A program made the position numbers and the translations under genes. From positions 59,108-123,107 of the forward strand of contig SCTK01000009.1 of the NCBI GenBank assembly GCA_004298905.1: a stretch of 64,000 bases of DNA. Reading direction: 5' to 3'. The notes under the pieces are model-generated. The model was not told the DNA's origin. It made no database searches and saw nothing but the letters and a program-made list of their open reading frames with translations. Below are positions 34,264 through 43,924 of the stretch, piece after piece (within the stretch, counting starts at the first letter, position 1; each line of letters begins with the position of its first letter). Source of the stretch: Burkholderiaceae bacterium. Lineage in GTDB: Bacteria; Pseudomonadota; Gammaproteobacteria; Burkholderiales; Burkholderiaceae_D.

Positions 34264-35880
34264 TTAAATCGGTTTGATACTGCCCGGCACAACCGTTGCA
34301 TCGAATTGCGAAATCAGATCGTTGACAAAGGCATCGCTCTGAATTGCCTGCGTAGCTTGATTCATGCGATCGGTCTGTTGCGCTTGCTCGACCTTGGCGG
34401 CGGTGACGCCGGCGACTGCGCCCACTTCCGCCATCAGATTGACGTTGACGTTGAAGTGATTGCGCAATGCCGTGCGCGCTTTTTCCACCGTACCGGGTTC
34501 GGCCAGCGGTTTGAGCGGCACGCGCACATGGAAGGTGATGCCATCCAGGCGCACGAATTCGCTTTGCTGCAAGAATTGTTTTGCCATGCCGCTGGCGGCG
34601 ACGCGTGAGGTCAGCGCAGGCCAGTCGCCATTGAAATCAAGCGCGGCAGGGGCCGGCGTTGCGAGTGTCGTGACCATGGCGGGTGCAGCGTAAGGCGCAG
34701 CCGTTTGCGCCACGACGGTCGCGCTCATCGCGGGCTTGCTGCTCACCAGGGGCATCGCGCGTGGTGTCGATGCTTTTGCAGGCGCGTCGTTGCTGCTGGC
34801 AGGCTGGAATGCCAGCAGGCGCAGCAGCGTCATCGTGAAGCCCGCGTATTCATCCGGCGCCAGACCCATTTCATTGCGGCCGTGCAGGCAGATCTGGTAA
34901 TACAACTGGATTTCTTCGGCATCGAACAAGGTCGCCAGCCGTTTGACTTCCGGCGTATCAGGGTCGTCTTCCAGCAGCGCGTCGGGCACTTGCTGCGCCA
35001 GCGCCATGCGATGCAGCAGCGCGCCCATGTCACTCAGCGCGCGGGTGAATGACAGACTGCGCGCCGTCATTTCATCGGCAATGGCGAGCAGCGTCTTGCC
35101 GTCGCGTGCCGCCAGCGCATCGAGCAGACGCACGATGGTGCTGCGGTCGATCGCGCCCAGCATGCCGCGTACAGCGGCCTCCGTTACCGGGCCAGCGCTG
35201 TAGGCAATCGCCTGATCCAGCAGCGACAACGCATCGCGCATGCTGCCGCTGGCGGCGTGTGCGATCAGGCGCAGCGCTGGCAATTCACAGGCAACTTTTT
35301 CTACGCCAAGAATGTGCTGCAAATGTTCGACAATCGCGCTCGGCGGCATTTGCTTGAGGTTGAATTGCAGGCAGCGCGACAGCACCGTGACCGGAATTTT
35401 TTGCGGGTCAGTGGTGGCGAGAATGAACTTGATGTGCTCGGGCGGCTCTTCCAGCGTCTTCAGCATGGCGTTGAAGGCCGAGCTGGACAGCATGTGGACC
35501 TCATCGATCACATACACCTTGAAGCGGCCGGAGGTCGGCGCATACACCGCGTTCTCCAGCAATTGCCGCATCTCTTCCACCTTGGTATTGGTCGCGGCAT
35601 CGACCTCGATCAAATCGACAAAACGGCCCTGATCGATTTCAGTACAGGCGCGGCACACGCCGCAGGGCTTGGATGTGATGCCAGTTTCACAGTTGAGCGC
35701 TTTCGCCAGAATCCGCGCCAGCGTCGTCTTGCCCACCCCGCGCGTGCCGGTAAACAGATAGGCGTGATGCAGACGGTTCTGATCCAGCGCATGCGTCAAC
35801 GCCCGCACCACGTGCTCCTGCTCCACCAGGGTGGCGAAATTTTTCGGACGCCATTTGCGGGCAAGGACTTGGTAGCTCAT
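34264..35880 (-). CDS. dnaX: DNA polymerase III subunit gamma/tau
   Basis: DnaX forms the clamp-loader core of the replicase. The 538-residue protein has Walker A GTRGVGKTTLARIL (about 45-58), a zinc finger around CGVCRAC (about 73-79), Walker B/DEVHMLS (about 126-132) and sensor 1 STLATTDPQKIPVTVLSRC (in part), then a clamp-loader domain III and a variable C-terminal region rich in Ala, which would contact DnaE. I saw no A-AAA-AAG slippery site for gamma production. The ATG at 35880 has no clear Shine-Dalgarno sequence; the 29-bp repeat occupies the leader. Confidence 0.96.
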   Translation of the reverse strand: MSYQVLARKWRPKNFATLVEQEHVVRALTHALDQNRLHHAYLFTGTRGVGKTTLARILAKALNCETGITSKPCGVCRACTEIDQGRFVDLIEVDAATNTKVEEMRQLLENAVYAPTSGRFKVYVIDEVHMLSSSAFNAMLKTLEEPPEHIKFILATTDPQKIPVTVLSRCLQFNLKQMPPSAIVEHLQHILGVEKVACELPALRLIAHAASGSMRDALSLLDQAIAYSAGPVTEAAVRGMLGAIDRSTIVRLLDALAARDGKTLLAIADEMTARSLSFTRALSDMGALLHRMALAQQVPDALLEDDPDTPEVKRLATLFDAEEIQLYYQICLHGRNEMGLAPDEYAGFTMTLLRLLAFQPASSNDAPAKASTPRAMPLVSSKPAMSATVVAQTAAPYAAPAMVTTLATPAPAALDFNGDWPALTSRVAASGMAKQFLQQSEFVRLDGITFHVRVPLKPLAEPGTVEKARTALRNHFNVNVNLMAEVGAVAGVTAAKVEQAQQTDRMNQATQAIQSDAFVNDLISQFDATVVPGSIKPI

Positions 35881-35904
35881 TGGGTCGTGAATTAAATGAG
35901 GTCA

Positions 35905-35933
35905 AATTAAATGGAGTCTGACCCCATTTAATT
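35905..35933. repeat. 29-bp GGGGTCAGACTC element upstream of dnaX, inverted copy
   Basis: This is the exact reverse complement of the element at 34225-34253. A partial extra half (GAATTAAATGAGGTCA) precedes it at about 35889-35904. It lies between the dnaX start and the SRP RNA gene and so occupies the expected promoter or leader of dnaX. Confidence 0.9.
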
Positions 35934-35938
35934 CATGG

Positions 35939-35996
35939 CACTTCGTTATTTATTCGTCAGAGCAACGCGGTCATCGGACGAATAAATAACGAAGTG
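35939..35996. repeat. Perfect 20-bp inverted repeat at the 3' end of the SRP RNA gene
   Basis: CACTTCGTTATTTATTCGTC at 35939-35958 and its exact reverse complement at 35977-35996 enclose an 18-base spacer. The right arm touches the last base pair of the SRP RNA closing stem. There is no T-run as in an ordinary terminator. It may form an RNA hairpin that ends or processes the SRP transcript, or be an inserted element. Confidence 0.85.
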
Positions 35997-36090
35997 GCGA
36001 GCCTTACCCCCGGCACTTGCGTATATAGCTGTGGCTGCTTCGTTCCCGACCTGACCAGGTTCACTACTCTGCAATGCGGGGAGGCCCGCC
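35996..36090 (-). ncRNA. ffs: Signal recognition particle 4.5S RNA
   Basis: On the minus strand the transcript contains ACCTGGTCAGGTC followed by GGGAACGAAGCAGCC, the conserved SRP Alu-less domain IV hairpin that binds Ffh. The ends GGCGGGCC and GGCTCGCC pair to close the long stem. It targets nascent membrane proteins with Ffh and FtsY. Its position next to dnaX is common in this group. End positions are estimated from the closing stem. Confidence 0.93.
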
Positions 36091-36100
36091 GAACGGAATT

Positions 36101-37408
36101 TTACTCTATCCCTTGCGCTGGATTTTGTGACAGCCCGCCTGCGCCGATCACGCGCACTTCGCGTTGCGGATAGGGAATCTCGATGCCCTCGGCGCGGAAT
36201 AGTTTGAGGATTTCGCGGTTGATGTCGGAGCGCACGTTGCTGGTGCCTTCGGTGGGGTCGTCGATCCAGAAACCCAACTCGAGGTCGATGCCGTCGGTGC
36301 CGAATTTGAGCAGGGCGGCTGAGGGGACAGGTTCTTCCAGCACGCGTGGATGGGCGGACGCGAGGGCGCACAGACGGGGCAGCAGCGCTTCGATGTCGGT
36401 GGCGTAGCCGACGCTGACGTGGGTGGTCAGGCGCACCTGATGGTCGGTGTAGGACAGATTGAGTACCGGGTTGGCGATCAGCATTTCATTCGGCACGATC
36501 GCTTCGGTGCCGTCGAGCGCGCGTATTACGGTGTAGCGCGTATTGATCTGCCGCACTGTACCGCGGTATTTGTCCACTTCAATCAAGTCGCCAATGCGCA
36601 GGCTGTGGTCAACCAGAATGATGAAACCGCTGACATAGTTGCTGGCGACTTTTTGCAGGCCGAAACCAAGGCCGACACCGAGTGCGCCACCGAACACAGA
36701 CAGCAACGTCAGGTCAAAGCCGACCAGCGACAGCGCAAACAAAATACCAATCAGCAGCAGCGCCGCACGTATCACACGCGCAGTCACGAGGCGCAGGTTG
36801 GCATCGAGCGTGGCAGCGCCGAGCAGGCGCGTTTCCAGCAAGGCCGACAGCCATAGCGTCACCATCAGTGTCACCACCACCGACAGCGTGCCCTGCAGAA
36901 TCAACAGCACCGAGAGCTTGCTCTTGCCGATCGGCAGCGTCGTGTGTTCGAGCAATTGCAGCAGCGGTTCATCCAACCCGGTGATATACAGGGCCAGGCC
37001 GCTCCAGATCAGCAGCGTCAGCAATTTTTCAAACCCGGCCAGCCAGCCGCCGTGGGTAATCACGTTGCGGATCAGATACACCACCAGCCGCACCAGCACA
37101 AACGAGAACAGCAGCGCTACCGCGACATGCAGCAGATTGACATGCATCCAGTTCGACAGAATCTCCCGGCCCGCAACCACGCTCAGCCAGGCAGTGATGG
37201 GAAACAACAGCAGGCGCAGACCGCCGACACCGGTTTGCAACACGACCGAATGCGTCGTCGTGGGGTGCGCTTTCAACCAGCGCCGCAACAGAGCGCTCAG
37301 GCCCCAGGCGAGCAACAGACACAGCAGCAGCGTAGCCAATTGCCAGACGATGTCAGGCTGTTGCACATCGTCCCACAGTTCCATCAGCGCGCTGTTGGGT
37401 TTAGACAT
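36101..37408 (-). CDS. MscS-family mechanosensitive ion channel
   Basis: The 435-residue inner membrane protein has several N-terminal helices (about 20-200), then the MscS pore helix and beta domain: GGALGVGLGFGLQKVASNYVSGFIILVDHSLRIGDLIEV (in part), a hallmark of MscS/YnaI-like channels. The C-terminal part contains RDINREILKLFRAEGIEIPYPQREV, also typical. It would open on membrane tension to protect against osmotic shock. The extra N-terminal helices place it with the larger MscS relatives (MscM/YbdG-like). It precedes the SRP RNA gene on the same strand and follows an RsmB-like gene with 11 bp between them. Confidence 0.92.
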   Translation of the reverse strand: MSKPNSALMELWDDVQQPDIVWQLATLLLCLLLAWGLSALLRRWLKAHPTTTHSVVLQTGVGGLRLLLFPITAWLSVVAGREILSNWMHVNLLHVAVALLFSFVLVRLVVYLIRNVITHGGWLAGFEKLLTLLIWSGLALYITGLDEPLLQLLEHTTLPIGKSKLSVLLILQGTLSVVVTLMVTLWLSALLETRLLGAATLDANLRLVTARVIRAALLLIGILFALSLVGFDLTLLSVFGGALGVGLGFGLQKVASNYVSGFIILVDHSLRIGDLIEVDKYRGTVRQINTRYTVIRALDGTEAIVPNEMLIANPVLNLSYTDHQVRLTTHVSVGYATDIEALLPRLCALASAHPRVLEEPVPSAALLKFGTDGIDLELGFWIDDPTEGTSNVRSDINREILKLFRAEGIEIPYPQREVRVIGAGGLSQNPAQGIE

Positions 37409-37419
37409 AGTGGAAAGCC

Positions 37420-38712
37420 TTAAGCCTTGTGCACCAGCACGGCCGCAAAGAATCCATCGCTGTCGTGTTGATGCGGCAGCAATTGCAAGTAAGGCGAATC
37501 ATCGGCGGCAGGGATTTCAATTTTCTGTGCATGCAGCGCTTCGCGGGCGGGCAGCAGTTGCCACTGCGGATGGGCGGCGAGGAAGGCGGCGACGATGTCC
37601 TGGTTTTCCTGTTGCAGCAGGCTGCAGGTGGCATACACCAAGCGTCCGCCGGTTTTCACCAGACGGCTGGCGCTGGCGAGAATGCTGCCTTGCTTGGCCA
37701 CCAGTTCGCGCACGCTCTCTGGGGTTTGGCGCCATTTCAAATCGGGATTGCGGCGCAGTGTGCCCAGGCCGCTGCACGGGGCATCGACCAGCACGCGGTC
37801 GATCTTGCCCGCGAGGCGTTTGATCTTGGCATCGTTTTCGTGATCGATGCGCACCGGATGCACGTTCGATAAACCGCTGCGCGCCAGACGCGGTTTCAGT
37901 TTGCTCAAGCGGCCTTCCGAGACATCGAAGGCATACAGGCGGCCGGTGTTGCGCATCAGCGCGCCGAGCGCCAGCGTTTTACCACCTGCGCCCGCGCAAA
38001 AATCCACCACCATCTCGCCGCGCTTGGGCGCCACCAGATGCGCGAGCAACTGGCTACCGACATCCTGCACTTCAAACCAGCCGTCGGTAAATGCGTTCAC
38101 GCGATGCAGCGCCGGTTTGCCGTTCAGGCGCAGCACATCGGGCACACCGGGAATCACTTGATAAGCAATACCGGCAAAATCGAGCGCCTGCGTGACTTGC
38201 TCCAGCGACGACTTGACGGTGTTCACACGGACATCCAGCGGCGCGGGTTGATTCAGCGCCGCCGCCAGCGCGAGGGTTTGTTCCTGCCCGTACTGCGCAA
38301 CCAGCAGATCCAGCAACCAAGGTGGCAGATTGGTTTGCAGCGTCAGCGGCAGCGTAGTCACATCGACCGACTCCAGCGAACGCAACCATTCGTATTCGGT
38401 CGGCGAACACAATTCTTTCAATGCATTCGGATCGACCGGCATCGCCTGCAATTCCGACAGCGCCAGCAACACCCAGCGGCGCAACTGATTGCCCGAACCA
38501 CTCTCGGCCAGATGCATATAACGCGACTTGAAGCGCAGCACGGCATACACCGTTTCGGCGACCAGTCCGCGCTCGCGCTGGCCCAGCTTGGGCTGATTGC
38601 GAAAGAAATAAGAGAGCGTGCCGTCCGCCGGGCCTTTGAATTGCAGACATTCTTCCACTGCCTTCATGCAGTGTTGCAACAGCGGCCGGTTGACGTAGAT
38701 AGGTTTGCTCAT
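37420..38712 (-). CDS. RsmB/NOP-type 16S/23S rRNA m5C methyltransferase
   Basis: The 430-residue protein has a NusB-like N-terminal domain (about 1-140) and a Rossmann methyltransferase domain with VVDFCAGAGGKTLALGAL, the Cys motif DAPCSGLGTLRRNPD and the second catalytic Cys in YATCSLLQQENQ. This is the RsmB/NOP2 family, which makes 5-methylcytosine in rRNA. The layout resembles RsmB (C967 of 16S rRNA), but it may be a paralogue, so no symbol is given. ATG 38712 is chosen because MSKPIYVNRPLLQ is the family-like start; a longer frame to 38808 overlaps purN. Confidence 0.9.
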   Translation of the reverse strand: MSKPIYVNRPLLQHCMKAVEECLQFKGPADGTLSYFFRNQPKLGQRERGLVAETVYAVLRFKSRYMHLAESGSGNQLRRWVLLALSELQAMPVDPNALKELCSPTEYEWLRSLESVDVTTLPLTLQTNLPPWLLDLLVAQYGQEQTLALAAALNQPAPLDVRVNTVKSSLEQVTQALDFAGIAYQVIPGVPDVLRLNGKPALHRVNAFTDGWFEVQDVGSQLLAHLVAPKRGEMVVDFCAGAGGKTLALGALMRNTGRLYAFDVSEGRLSKLKPRLARSGLSNVHPVRIDHENDAKIKRLAGKIDRVLVDAPCSGLGTLRRNPDLKWRQTPESVRELVAKQGSILASASRLVKTGGRLVYATCSLLQQENQDIVAAFLAAHPQWQLLPAREALHAQKIEIPAADDSPYLQLLPHQHDSDGFFAAVLVHKA

Positions 38713-38720
38713 GGGGTTTT

Positions 38721-39356
38721 CTATTCGATTCCGCGCAACATCAGCAATTGGCTGCCGGGTGCTTTGACGCAGCTCTCGGCCAGTTGCAACTGGCCGCTGA
38801 CGAACCATTGCACGGCCTGCGGGTAAATCACATGTTCCTGCTGCAGCACGCGGGCGGCGAGTGTGTCGGGCGTGTCGCTGGACAAGACCGGCACGGCGGC
38901 CTGCATCACCACCGGGCCGTGGTCGAGGGTGGAGGTAACGAAGTGCACGGTCGCGCCATGGACTTTCACCCCAGCTTCCAGCGCGCGTTCATGCGTGTGC
39001 AGTCCGGGGAAAGAGGGCAACAGGGACGGGTGGATGTTGAGCAGGCGGCCATCGTAATGCGCGACAAAGGCATCGGTCAGCACGCGCATGAAACCGGCCA
39101 GTACCACCAGATCGGGCTGATAACTGTCGATCTGCGCCGCCAGTGCGGCATCGAAGCCTTCGCGGCTGGCATAGTTCTTATGCGACACGACGGCGGTGGC
39201 GATGTCGCGCGCCTGTGCAAATTGCAGGCCGCTCGCGTCCGCCTTGTTGCTGATGACCGCCGCAATCCGCGCCGGCCACTGCCGCTGCGCGCAGGCGTGG
39301 ACGATGGCTTCCATATTGCTGCCACGGCCGGAGATCAAAATAACGATGTTTTTCAT
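38721..39356 (-). CDS. purN: Phosphoribosylglycinamide formyltransferase
   Basis: PurN transfers a formyl group from 10-formyl-THF to GAR in purine synthesis. The 211-residue protein begins MKNIVILISGRGSNMEAIV, and has the catalytic Asn and His in NIHPSLLPSFPGLHTHERAL and the Asp in TLDHGPVV. ATG 39356 is used because the family starts there; ATG 39365 lies three codons upstream. It is the first gene of the purN-methyltransferase-mscS block and diverges from ribF. Confidence 0.96.
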   Translation of the reverse strand: MKNIVILISGRGSNMEAIVHACAQRQWPARIAAVISNKADASGLQFAQARDIATAVVSHKNYASREGFDAALAAQIDSYQPDLVVLAGFMRVLTDAFVAHYDGRLLNIHPSLLPSFPGLHTHERALEAGVKVHGATVHFVTSTLDHGPVVMQAAVPVLSSDTPDTLAARVLQQEHVIYPQAVQWFVSGQLQLAESCVKAPGSQLLMLRGIE

Positions 39357-39385
39357 GGGCGGCATCTTAGCATTTGGGGGTGGCT

Positions 39386-39410
39386 CCCTTCTCCCGCGGG
39401 CGGGAGAGGG
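39386..39410. repeat. GC-rich hairpin between purN and ribF
   Basis: CCCTTCTCCCG and CGGGAGAGGG form an imperfect stem with a four-base loop. It resembles the other CCCTTCTCCC repeats at 43925-43977 and 7791-7822. It lies between divergent genes, so it is not an obvious terminator. Confidence 0.55.
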
Positions 39411-39457
39411 GACGCAGTCGCACCTTGGTAGTCAGCCTTGTTCCAAGTCCGAACCGT

Positions 39458-39463
39458 TATAAT
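39458..39463 (+). promoter_or_regulatory. Possible -10 box for ribF
   Basis: TATAAT lies 45 bp upstream of the ribF GTG start. The -35 region is weak (CTTG around 39437). It gives a plausible promoter with a short leader. Confidence 0.45.
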
Positions 39464-39507
39464 TCAGCGCTTTAGCCAGTGCTTCCTTCAACACGCCCAA
39501 CAGCATC

Positions 39508-40449
39508 GTGAAAGTTTTTCGCGGTTTGCCCACTCCCGAAAGCCGTCGGCCCTGTGTGCTGACCATCGGCAATTTCGATGGTGTGCATCGCGGCCACCAG
39601 GCCTTGCTGGCGCGTTTGCGTGCGCAGGCGGATGCCTTGGGCTTGCCGGTGTGCGTGATGACCTTCGAGCCGCATCCGCGCGAATTTTTCAACCCCGCAG
39701 CGGCACCGGCGCGGGTGGCCAATCTGCGCGACAAGCTGGAAGGTTTGCGTGCTTGTGGTGTGGATCGCGTGATCGTCGAGCATTTCAATGCGCGCTTCGC
39801 CAGCCTGACGGCGCAGCAGTTCATCGACGACATCGTGGTGGGTGGACTGCATGCGCGTTCGATTCTGGTCGGCGACGATTTTCGTTTCGGCGCCAAACGG
39901 CAGGGTGATTTTGCGTTGCTGCAGGCCGCCGGACAGCGGCAGGGTTTTGCCGTGGAGTCGCTGGCCACGGTGCAAGAAGAGGGCGTGCGTATTTCGAGTA
40001 GCGCCGTGCGCGCAGCGCTGCAGGCCGGCGATCTGGATGCCGCCGCGACGTTGTTGGGACATCCATACTTCATCAGCGGCCATGTGATCCATGGACAAAA
40101 GCTGGGACGCACCTTGGGTTATCCGACGCTGAATTTCCGCGTCGCCTACAAAGGGGCATTCAAGCGCCCGGCGCTGATGGGTATTTTTGTTGTGCAGGTT
40201 CATGGGATAAATGCCGTGCCGGTGCCCGGCGTTGCCAGCCTGGGAATGCGCCCGACCGTGGACGATAGCGGGCGCGTGTTGCTGGAAGTGCACCTGCTCG
40301 ATGTCGATCAGGACCTATATGGAAAATTGCTGCGCGTGGAGTTTTTGCACAAGCTGCGCGACGAAGAGAAATACGATTCGCTGGAACGATTGAAAGCGCA
40401 GATTGCGGCGGATGAGGCTGCGGCGCGTAAATGGTTTGCAACACACTGA
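39508..40449 (+). CDS. ribF: Bifunctional riboflavin kinase/FAD synthetase
   Basis: RibF makes FMN and then FAD from riboflavin. The 313-residue protein has the N-terminal adenylyltransferase domain (IGNFDGVHRGHQALL, and FDFRFGAKRQGDF-like ILVGDDFRFG near 115) and the C-terminal kinase domain (GHVIHGQKLGRTLGYPTLN, about 185-205). The start is GTG 39508, followed by KVFRGLPTPESRRPCVLTIGNFDG. No FMN riboswitch is visible before it. It is followed by a palindromic repeat and then ileS. Confidence 0.96.
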   Translation: MKVFRGLPTPESRRPCVLTIGNFDGVHRGHQALLARLRAQADALGLPVCVMTFEPHPREFFNPAAAPARVANLRDKLEGLRACGVDRVIVEHFNARFASLTAQQFIDDIVVGGLHARSILVGDDFRFGAKRQGDFALLQAAGQRQGFAVESLATVQEEGVRISSSAVRAALQAGDLDAAATLLGHPYFISGHVIHGQKLGRTLGYPTLNFRVAYKGAFKRPALMGIFVVQVHGINAVPVPGVASLGMRPTVDDSGRVLLEVHLLDVDQDLYGKLLRVEFLHKLRDEEKYDSLERLKAQIAADEAAARKWFATH

Positions 40450-40454
40450 ACATC

Positions 40455-40551
40455 CCCTCCCCTTCAAGGGGAGGGCTAGGGTGGGGATGGGTTTCCTCTG
40501 CATTGCACGGAAACCCATCCCCCTCCTAACCTCCCCCTTGAAAGGGGAGGG
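40455..40551. repeat. MITE-like palindromic repeat, GGGGAGG family, copy 2
   Basis: The arrangement is the same as at 33752-33847: an outer hairpin CCCTCCCCTT/AAGGGGAGGG on the left and CCTCCCCCTTG/AAAGGGGAGG on the right, with inner GGATGGGTTTC and GAAACCCATCC. It lies between ribF and ileS and may influence read-through between them. Confidence 0.8.
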
Positions 40552-40578
40552 ACATACTTTTTTCAACGATTGAACATC

Positions 40579-43419
40579 ATGTCCGACCCAAAACCCGATT
40601 ACAAAAACACGCTGAACCTGCCCGATACGCCGTTCCCCATGCGCGGCGATCTGGCCAAGCGCGAACCCGGCTGGGTCAAGCAATGGCAGGACAACAAGGT
40701 CTATCAAGCCATTCGCGCCGCGCGCGCGGGTGCGCCGAAATTCATCCTTCACGACGGCCCGCCCTATGCCAACGGCGACATTCACATCGGTCACGCGGTC
40801 AACAAGATTTTGAAAGACTTCATCGTCAAGGCGCGCACGCTGGCCGGTTTCGATGCGCCCTATGTGCCAGGCTGGGATTGCCACGGCATGCCGATTGAAA
40901 TCCAGATCGAAAAATTGCACGGTAAACATTTGCCCGCGCTGGAAGTGCAGGAAAAATCGCGCGCCTATGCCACCGAGCAGATCGAAAAACAAAAACGCGA
41001 CTTCATCCGCCTCGGCGTGCTGGGTGATTGGGACAATCCCTATCTGACGATGGATTTCCGCACTGAGGCCGAAGAGATTCGCGCCCTCGGAAAAATCTTC
41101 ACCAAGGGCTATGTGTTCCGCGGTCTGAAGCCGGTGAACTGGTGCTTCGATTGCGGCTCCGCGCTGGCGGAAGCGGAAGTGGAATACGCGGACAAGAAAG
41201 ATCCCGCCGTCGATGTCGGTTTTCCCTTTGCGGAACCGGAGAAGGTGGCTCAGGCATTCGGTCTGCCCAAGCTGCCCAGCGACAAGGGTTACATCATCAT
41301 CTGGACCACCACGCCTTGGACCATTCCGGCCAACCAGGCCCTGAACCTGCATCCCGAATTCACTTACAACCTGATCGAGACGGAACGAGGTTTATTGATT
41401 CTCGCCGCCGATCTGCAGGAGGCGTGTCTCAAACGTTATGGGCTGGAAGGCACGACGCTCGCCTCATGCAAAGGCGAAGCGCTGGCAGGAATCAAATTCT
41501 CGCACCCGCTCGCTGCCCTCAGTCAGGACAGTGCGCATGGCTATCAGCGTCACTCGCCCGTGTTCCTGGGGGAATATGTCACGCTCGATACCGGTACCGG
41601 GATCGTTCACTGTGCGCCCGCCTATGGTCTGGAGGATTTCGCTTCCTGGCATGCGAATCACCGGAAAGACGACGACATTCTCACGCCCGTGATGGGCGAC
41701 GGAAAGTATGTGCCGACGCTTGAATTCTTCGGCGGCATGATGATCTGGAAAGCCAACCCGGAAATCGTCAAGAAGATCGACGAGGCGGGCTGCCTGTTCA
41801 AGCAGAGCATCGATGATCACAGCTACATGCACTGCTGGCGGCACAAAACGCCTATCATTTACCGCGCCACCAATCAGTGGTTTGCCGGCATGGATGTGCA
41901 GCCGAACGATGGCGGCGCGACGCTGCGCGAAACGGCGCTGGCCGGTGTCGAGGCGACGAAGTTTTATCCCGACTGGGGCAAGGCGCGGCTGCACGCGATG
42001 ATCAAGAACCGCCCGGACTGGACGCTTTCGCGCCAGCGCAACTGGGGCGTGCCGATGGCATTCTTCGTGCACAAGGAAACCGGCGAATTGCATCCGCGTA
42101 CCAGTGAATTGCTGGAGCGGGTGGCGCAACGCGTGGAGAAGGAAGGCATCGAAGCCTGGCAGCGACTCGATCCGCGCGAGTTGCTGGGCGATGACGCAGA
42201 GCATTACGTCAAGACGCACAACACGCTGGACGTCTGGTTCGATTCCGGTACCACGCACCACACGGTGATGCGTGGTTCGCACGCGGCACAGCTCGGCTTC
42301 CCGGCCGATCTGTACCTCGAAGGTTCGGACCAGCACCGCGGCTGGTTTCACTCCTCGCTGCTCACCTCGTCGATGATGAATGGCGTGCCGCCCTACAAGG
42401 CGCTGCTGACCCACGGCTTCGTCACTGACGGTCAGGGCCGCAAGATGAGCAAGTCGATGGGCAACGTCATCGCGCCGCAAAAAGTGTCCGACACGCTGGG
42501 CGCGGAAATTCTGCGCCTGTGGGTCGCCAGTACCGATTATTCCGGCGAGTTGAATATCTCCGACGAAATTCTGAAACGCGTAGTCGAGAGCTACCGCCGC
42601 ATTCGCAACACGCTGCGTTTCCTGCTCGCCAACACGGTCGATTTCGATCCGGCGCAGCATGCCGTGCCGCTGAATGAAATGCTGGAAATCGACCGCTATG
42701 CGCTGGCACTGACCGCACAAATGCAGCAGGAAGTCGTGGCCGATTACGACCGCTATGAATTCCACCCCATCGTCGCGCGCCTGCAAACCTTCTGCTCGGA
42801 AGATCTCGGCGGTTTCTACCTCGACATTCTGAAAGACCGCCTCTACACCGGCGCGGCCAATGGCCGTGCGCGCCGCTCGGCGCAGACGGCGCTGCATCAC
42901 ATCACCCACACGCTGCTGCGCTTGATGGCGCCGATCCTCACCTTCACTGCTGAAGAGGCGTGGGGGTTATTTTCTAAAGAGCCGGGATTGACGATCTTCA
43001 CCCAACTCTTCTATCCCTTGCCGCAACCGGAGCAGGCCACTGCGCTGATCGCCAAGTGGAGCGCGCTGCGCGCCGACCGCGGCGAAGTGCTGAAGCAACT
43101 GGAGGAGTTGCGTGTCGCCGGCAAGATCGGTTCCTCGCTGCAGGCCGAAGTCGAGTTGCGTGCCAGCGGCGAGAAATATCAGCGCCTCGCAACACTGAAC
43201 GACGATCTGCGCTTCGTGCTCATCACTTCGCAAGCTCGTCTCGTTGAAGTTGCTGCAGCCGCAGAGGAAGCCATTGTCGTCACGCCCAGTACGCAGCAGA
43301 AATGCGAGCGTTGCTGGCATTACCGCGCCGACGTTGGCGCACATGCTGATCACCCCGGCATCTGCGGCCGTTGTGTCAGTAATCTGTATGGCGCTGGCGA
43401 ATCACGGGAGTGTGCATAA
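40579..43419 (+). CDS. ileS: Isoleucyl-tRNA synthetase
   Basis: The 946-residue class I synthetase shows [12 protein letters not shown] (HIGH motif, residues 69-72), KMSKSMGN (about residue 621) and a C-terminal zinc site (CERCWHY and CGRC, near 905-935), typical of bacterial IleRS. The editing domain lies between roughly 200 and 400. ATG 40579 is chosen over an upstream TTG because [21 protein letters not shown] (in part) is the conserved start. It lies 3 bp before lspA, so the two are probably co-transcribed, as is common. Confidence 0.97.
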   Translation: MSDPKPDYKNTLNLPDTPFPMRGDLAKREPGWVKQWQDNKVYQAIRAARAGAPKFILHDGPPYANGDIHIGHAVNKILKDFIVKARTLAGFDAPYVPGWDCHGMPIEIQIEKLHGKHLPALEVQEKSRAYATEQIEKQKRDFIRLGVLGDWDNPYLTMDFRTEAEEIRALGKIFTKGYVFRGLKPVNWCFDCGSALAEAEVEYADKKDPAVDVGFPFAEPEKVAQAFGLPKLPSDKGYIIIWTTTPWTIPANQALNLHPEFTYNLIETERGLLILAADLQEACLKRYGLEGTTLASCKGEALAGIKFSHPLAALSQDSAHGYQRHSPVFLGEYVTLDTGTGIVHCAPAYGLEDFASWHANHRKDDDILTPVMGDGKYVPTLEFFGGMMIWKANPEIVKKIDEAGCLFKQSIDDHSYMHCWRHKTPIIYRATNQWFAGMDVQPNDGGATLRETALAGVEATKFYPDWGKARLHAMIKNRPDWTLSRQRNWGVPMAFFVHKETGELHPRTSELLERVAQRVEKEGIEAWQRLDPRELLGDDAEHYVKTHNTLDVWFDSGTTHHTVMRGSHAAQLGFPADLYLEGSDQHRGWFHSSLLTSSMMNGVPPYKALLTHGFVTDGQGRKMSKSMGNVIAPQKVSDTLGAEILRLWVASTDYSGELNISDEILKRVVESYRRIRNTLRFLLANTVDFDPAQHAVPLNEMLEIDRYALALTAQMQQEVVADYDRYEFHPIVARLQTFCSEDLGGFYLDILKDRLYTGAANGRARRSAQTALHHITHTLLRLMAPILTFTAEEAWGLFSKEPGLTIFTQLFYPLPQPEQATALIAKWSALRADRGEVLKQLEELRVAGKIGSSLQAEVELRASGEKYQRLATLNDDLRFVLITSQARLVEVAAAAEEAIVVTPSTQQKCERCWHYRADVGAHADHPGICGRCVSNLYGAGESRECA

Positions 43420-43422
43420 ATC

Positions 43423-43905
43423 ATGGCCAGTAAATCGACCCTCACGCCCTGGCTCATGCTGTCCAGCCTGGTGATTCTGCTGGATCAGCTGACCAAGATC
43501 CTGGTCGCGCGCCTGTTGCAGCATGGCGATAGTGTGCCCATCATCAATCACTTCAATCTGGTGCTGGCCTATAACAAGGGGGCCGCCTTCAGTTTTCTGG
43601 CGCAGTCTTCCGGCTGGCAGAAATATTTCTTTATTGCCCTGGGCGTTGCTGCGTCATTGTTCATGTTGTATTTACTGAGCCGGCATGGCGGCCAGAAAAT
43701 ATTTGCATTCGCTCTGGCCCTCATCATGGGCGGTGCGCTCGGCAACGTGATTGACCGCATCTGGCATGGGCACGTCATCGACTTTGTCGATTTTTTTATC
43801 GGCAGCTGGCATTTCCCCGCGTTTAATTTGGCCGATAGTGCAATTACACTGGGTGCAGTGCTGCTGGTTCTGGACGAATTGCGGCGCGTGCGGCGGACGG
43901 GATAG
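43423..43905 (+). CDS. lspA: Lipoprotein signal peptidase
   Basis: LspA is the inner membrane aspartic protease that removes signal peptides from lipidated prolipoproteins, following Lgt. The 160-residue protein has four helices, the [18 protein letters not shown] block with the first catalytic Asp, and [11 protein letters not shown] with the second. It starts four bases after ileS and ends before a strong hairpin. Confidence 0.97.
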   Translation: MASKSTLTPWLMLSSLVILLDQLTKILVARLLQHGDSVPIINHFNLVLAYNKGAAFSFLAQSSGWQKYFFIALGVAASLFMLYLLSRHGGQKIFAFALALIMGGALGNVIDRIWHGHVIDFVDFFIGSWHFPAFNLADSAITLGAVLLVLDELRRVRRTG

Positions 43906-43924
43906 AGTGCGTTATGCAAATGCC

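Noticed and set aside
34264..35880. Programmed frameshift site in dnaX
   Set aside because: No A-AAA-AAG heptamer in the right frame was seen; a GAA-AAA-GCG run near 34480 does not fit tandem slippage.
35946..36371. A 141-residue minus-strand ORF over the SRP RNA region
   Set aside because: It runs across the SRP RNA, the 20-bp hairpin and the end of the MscS gene and has Arg-rich low-complexity translation, so it is chance coding.
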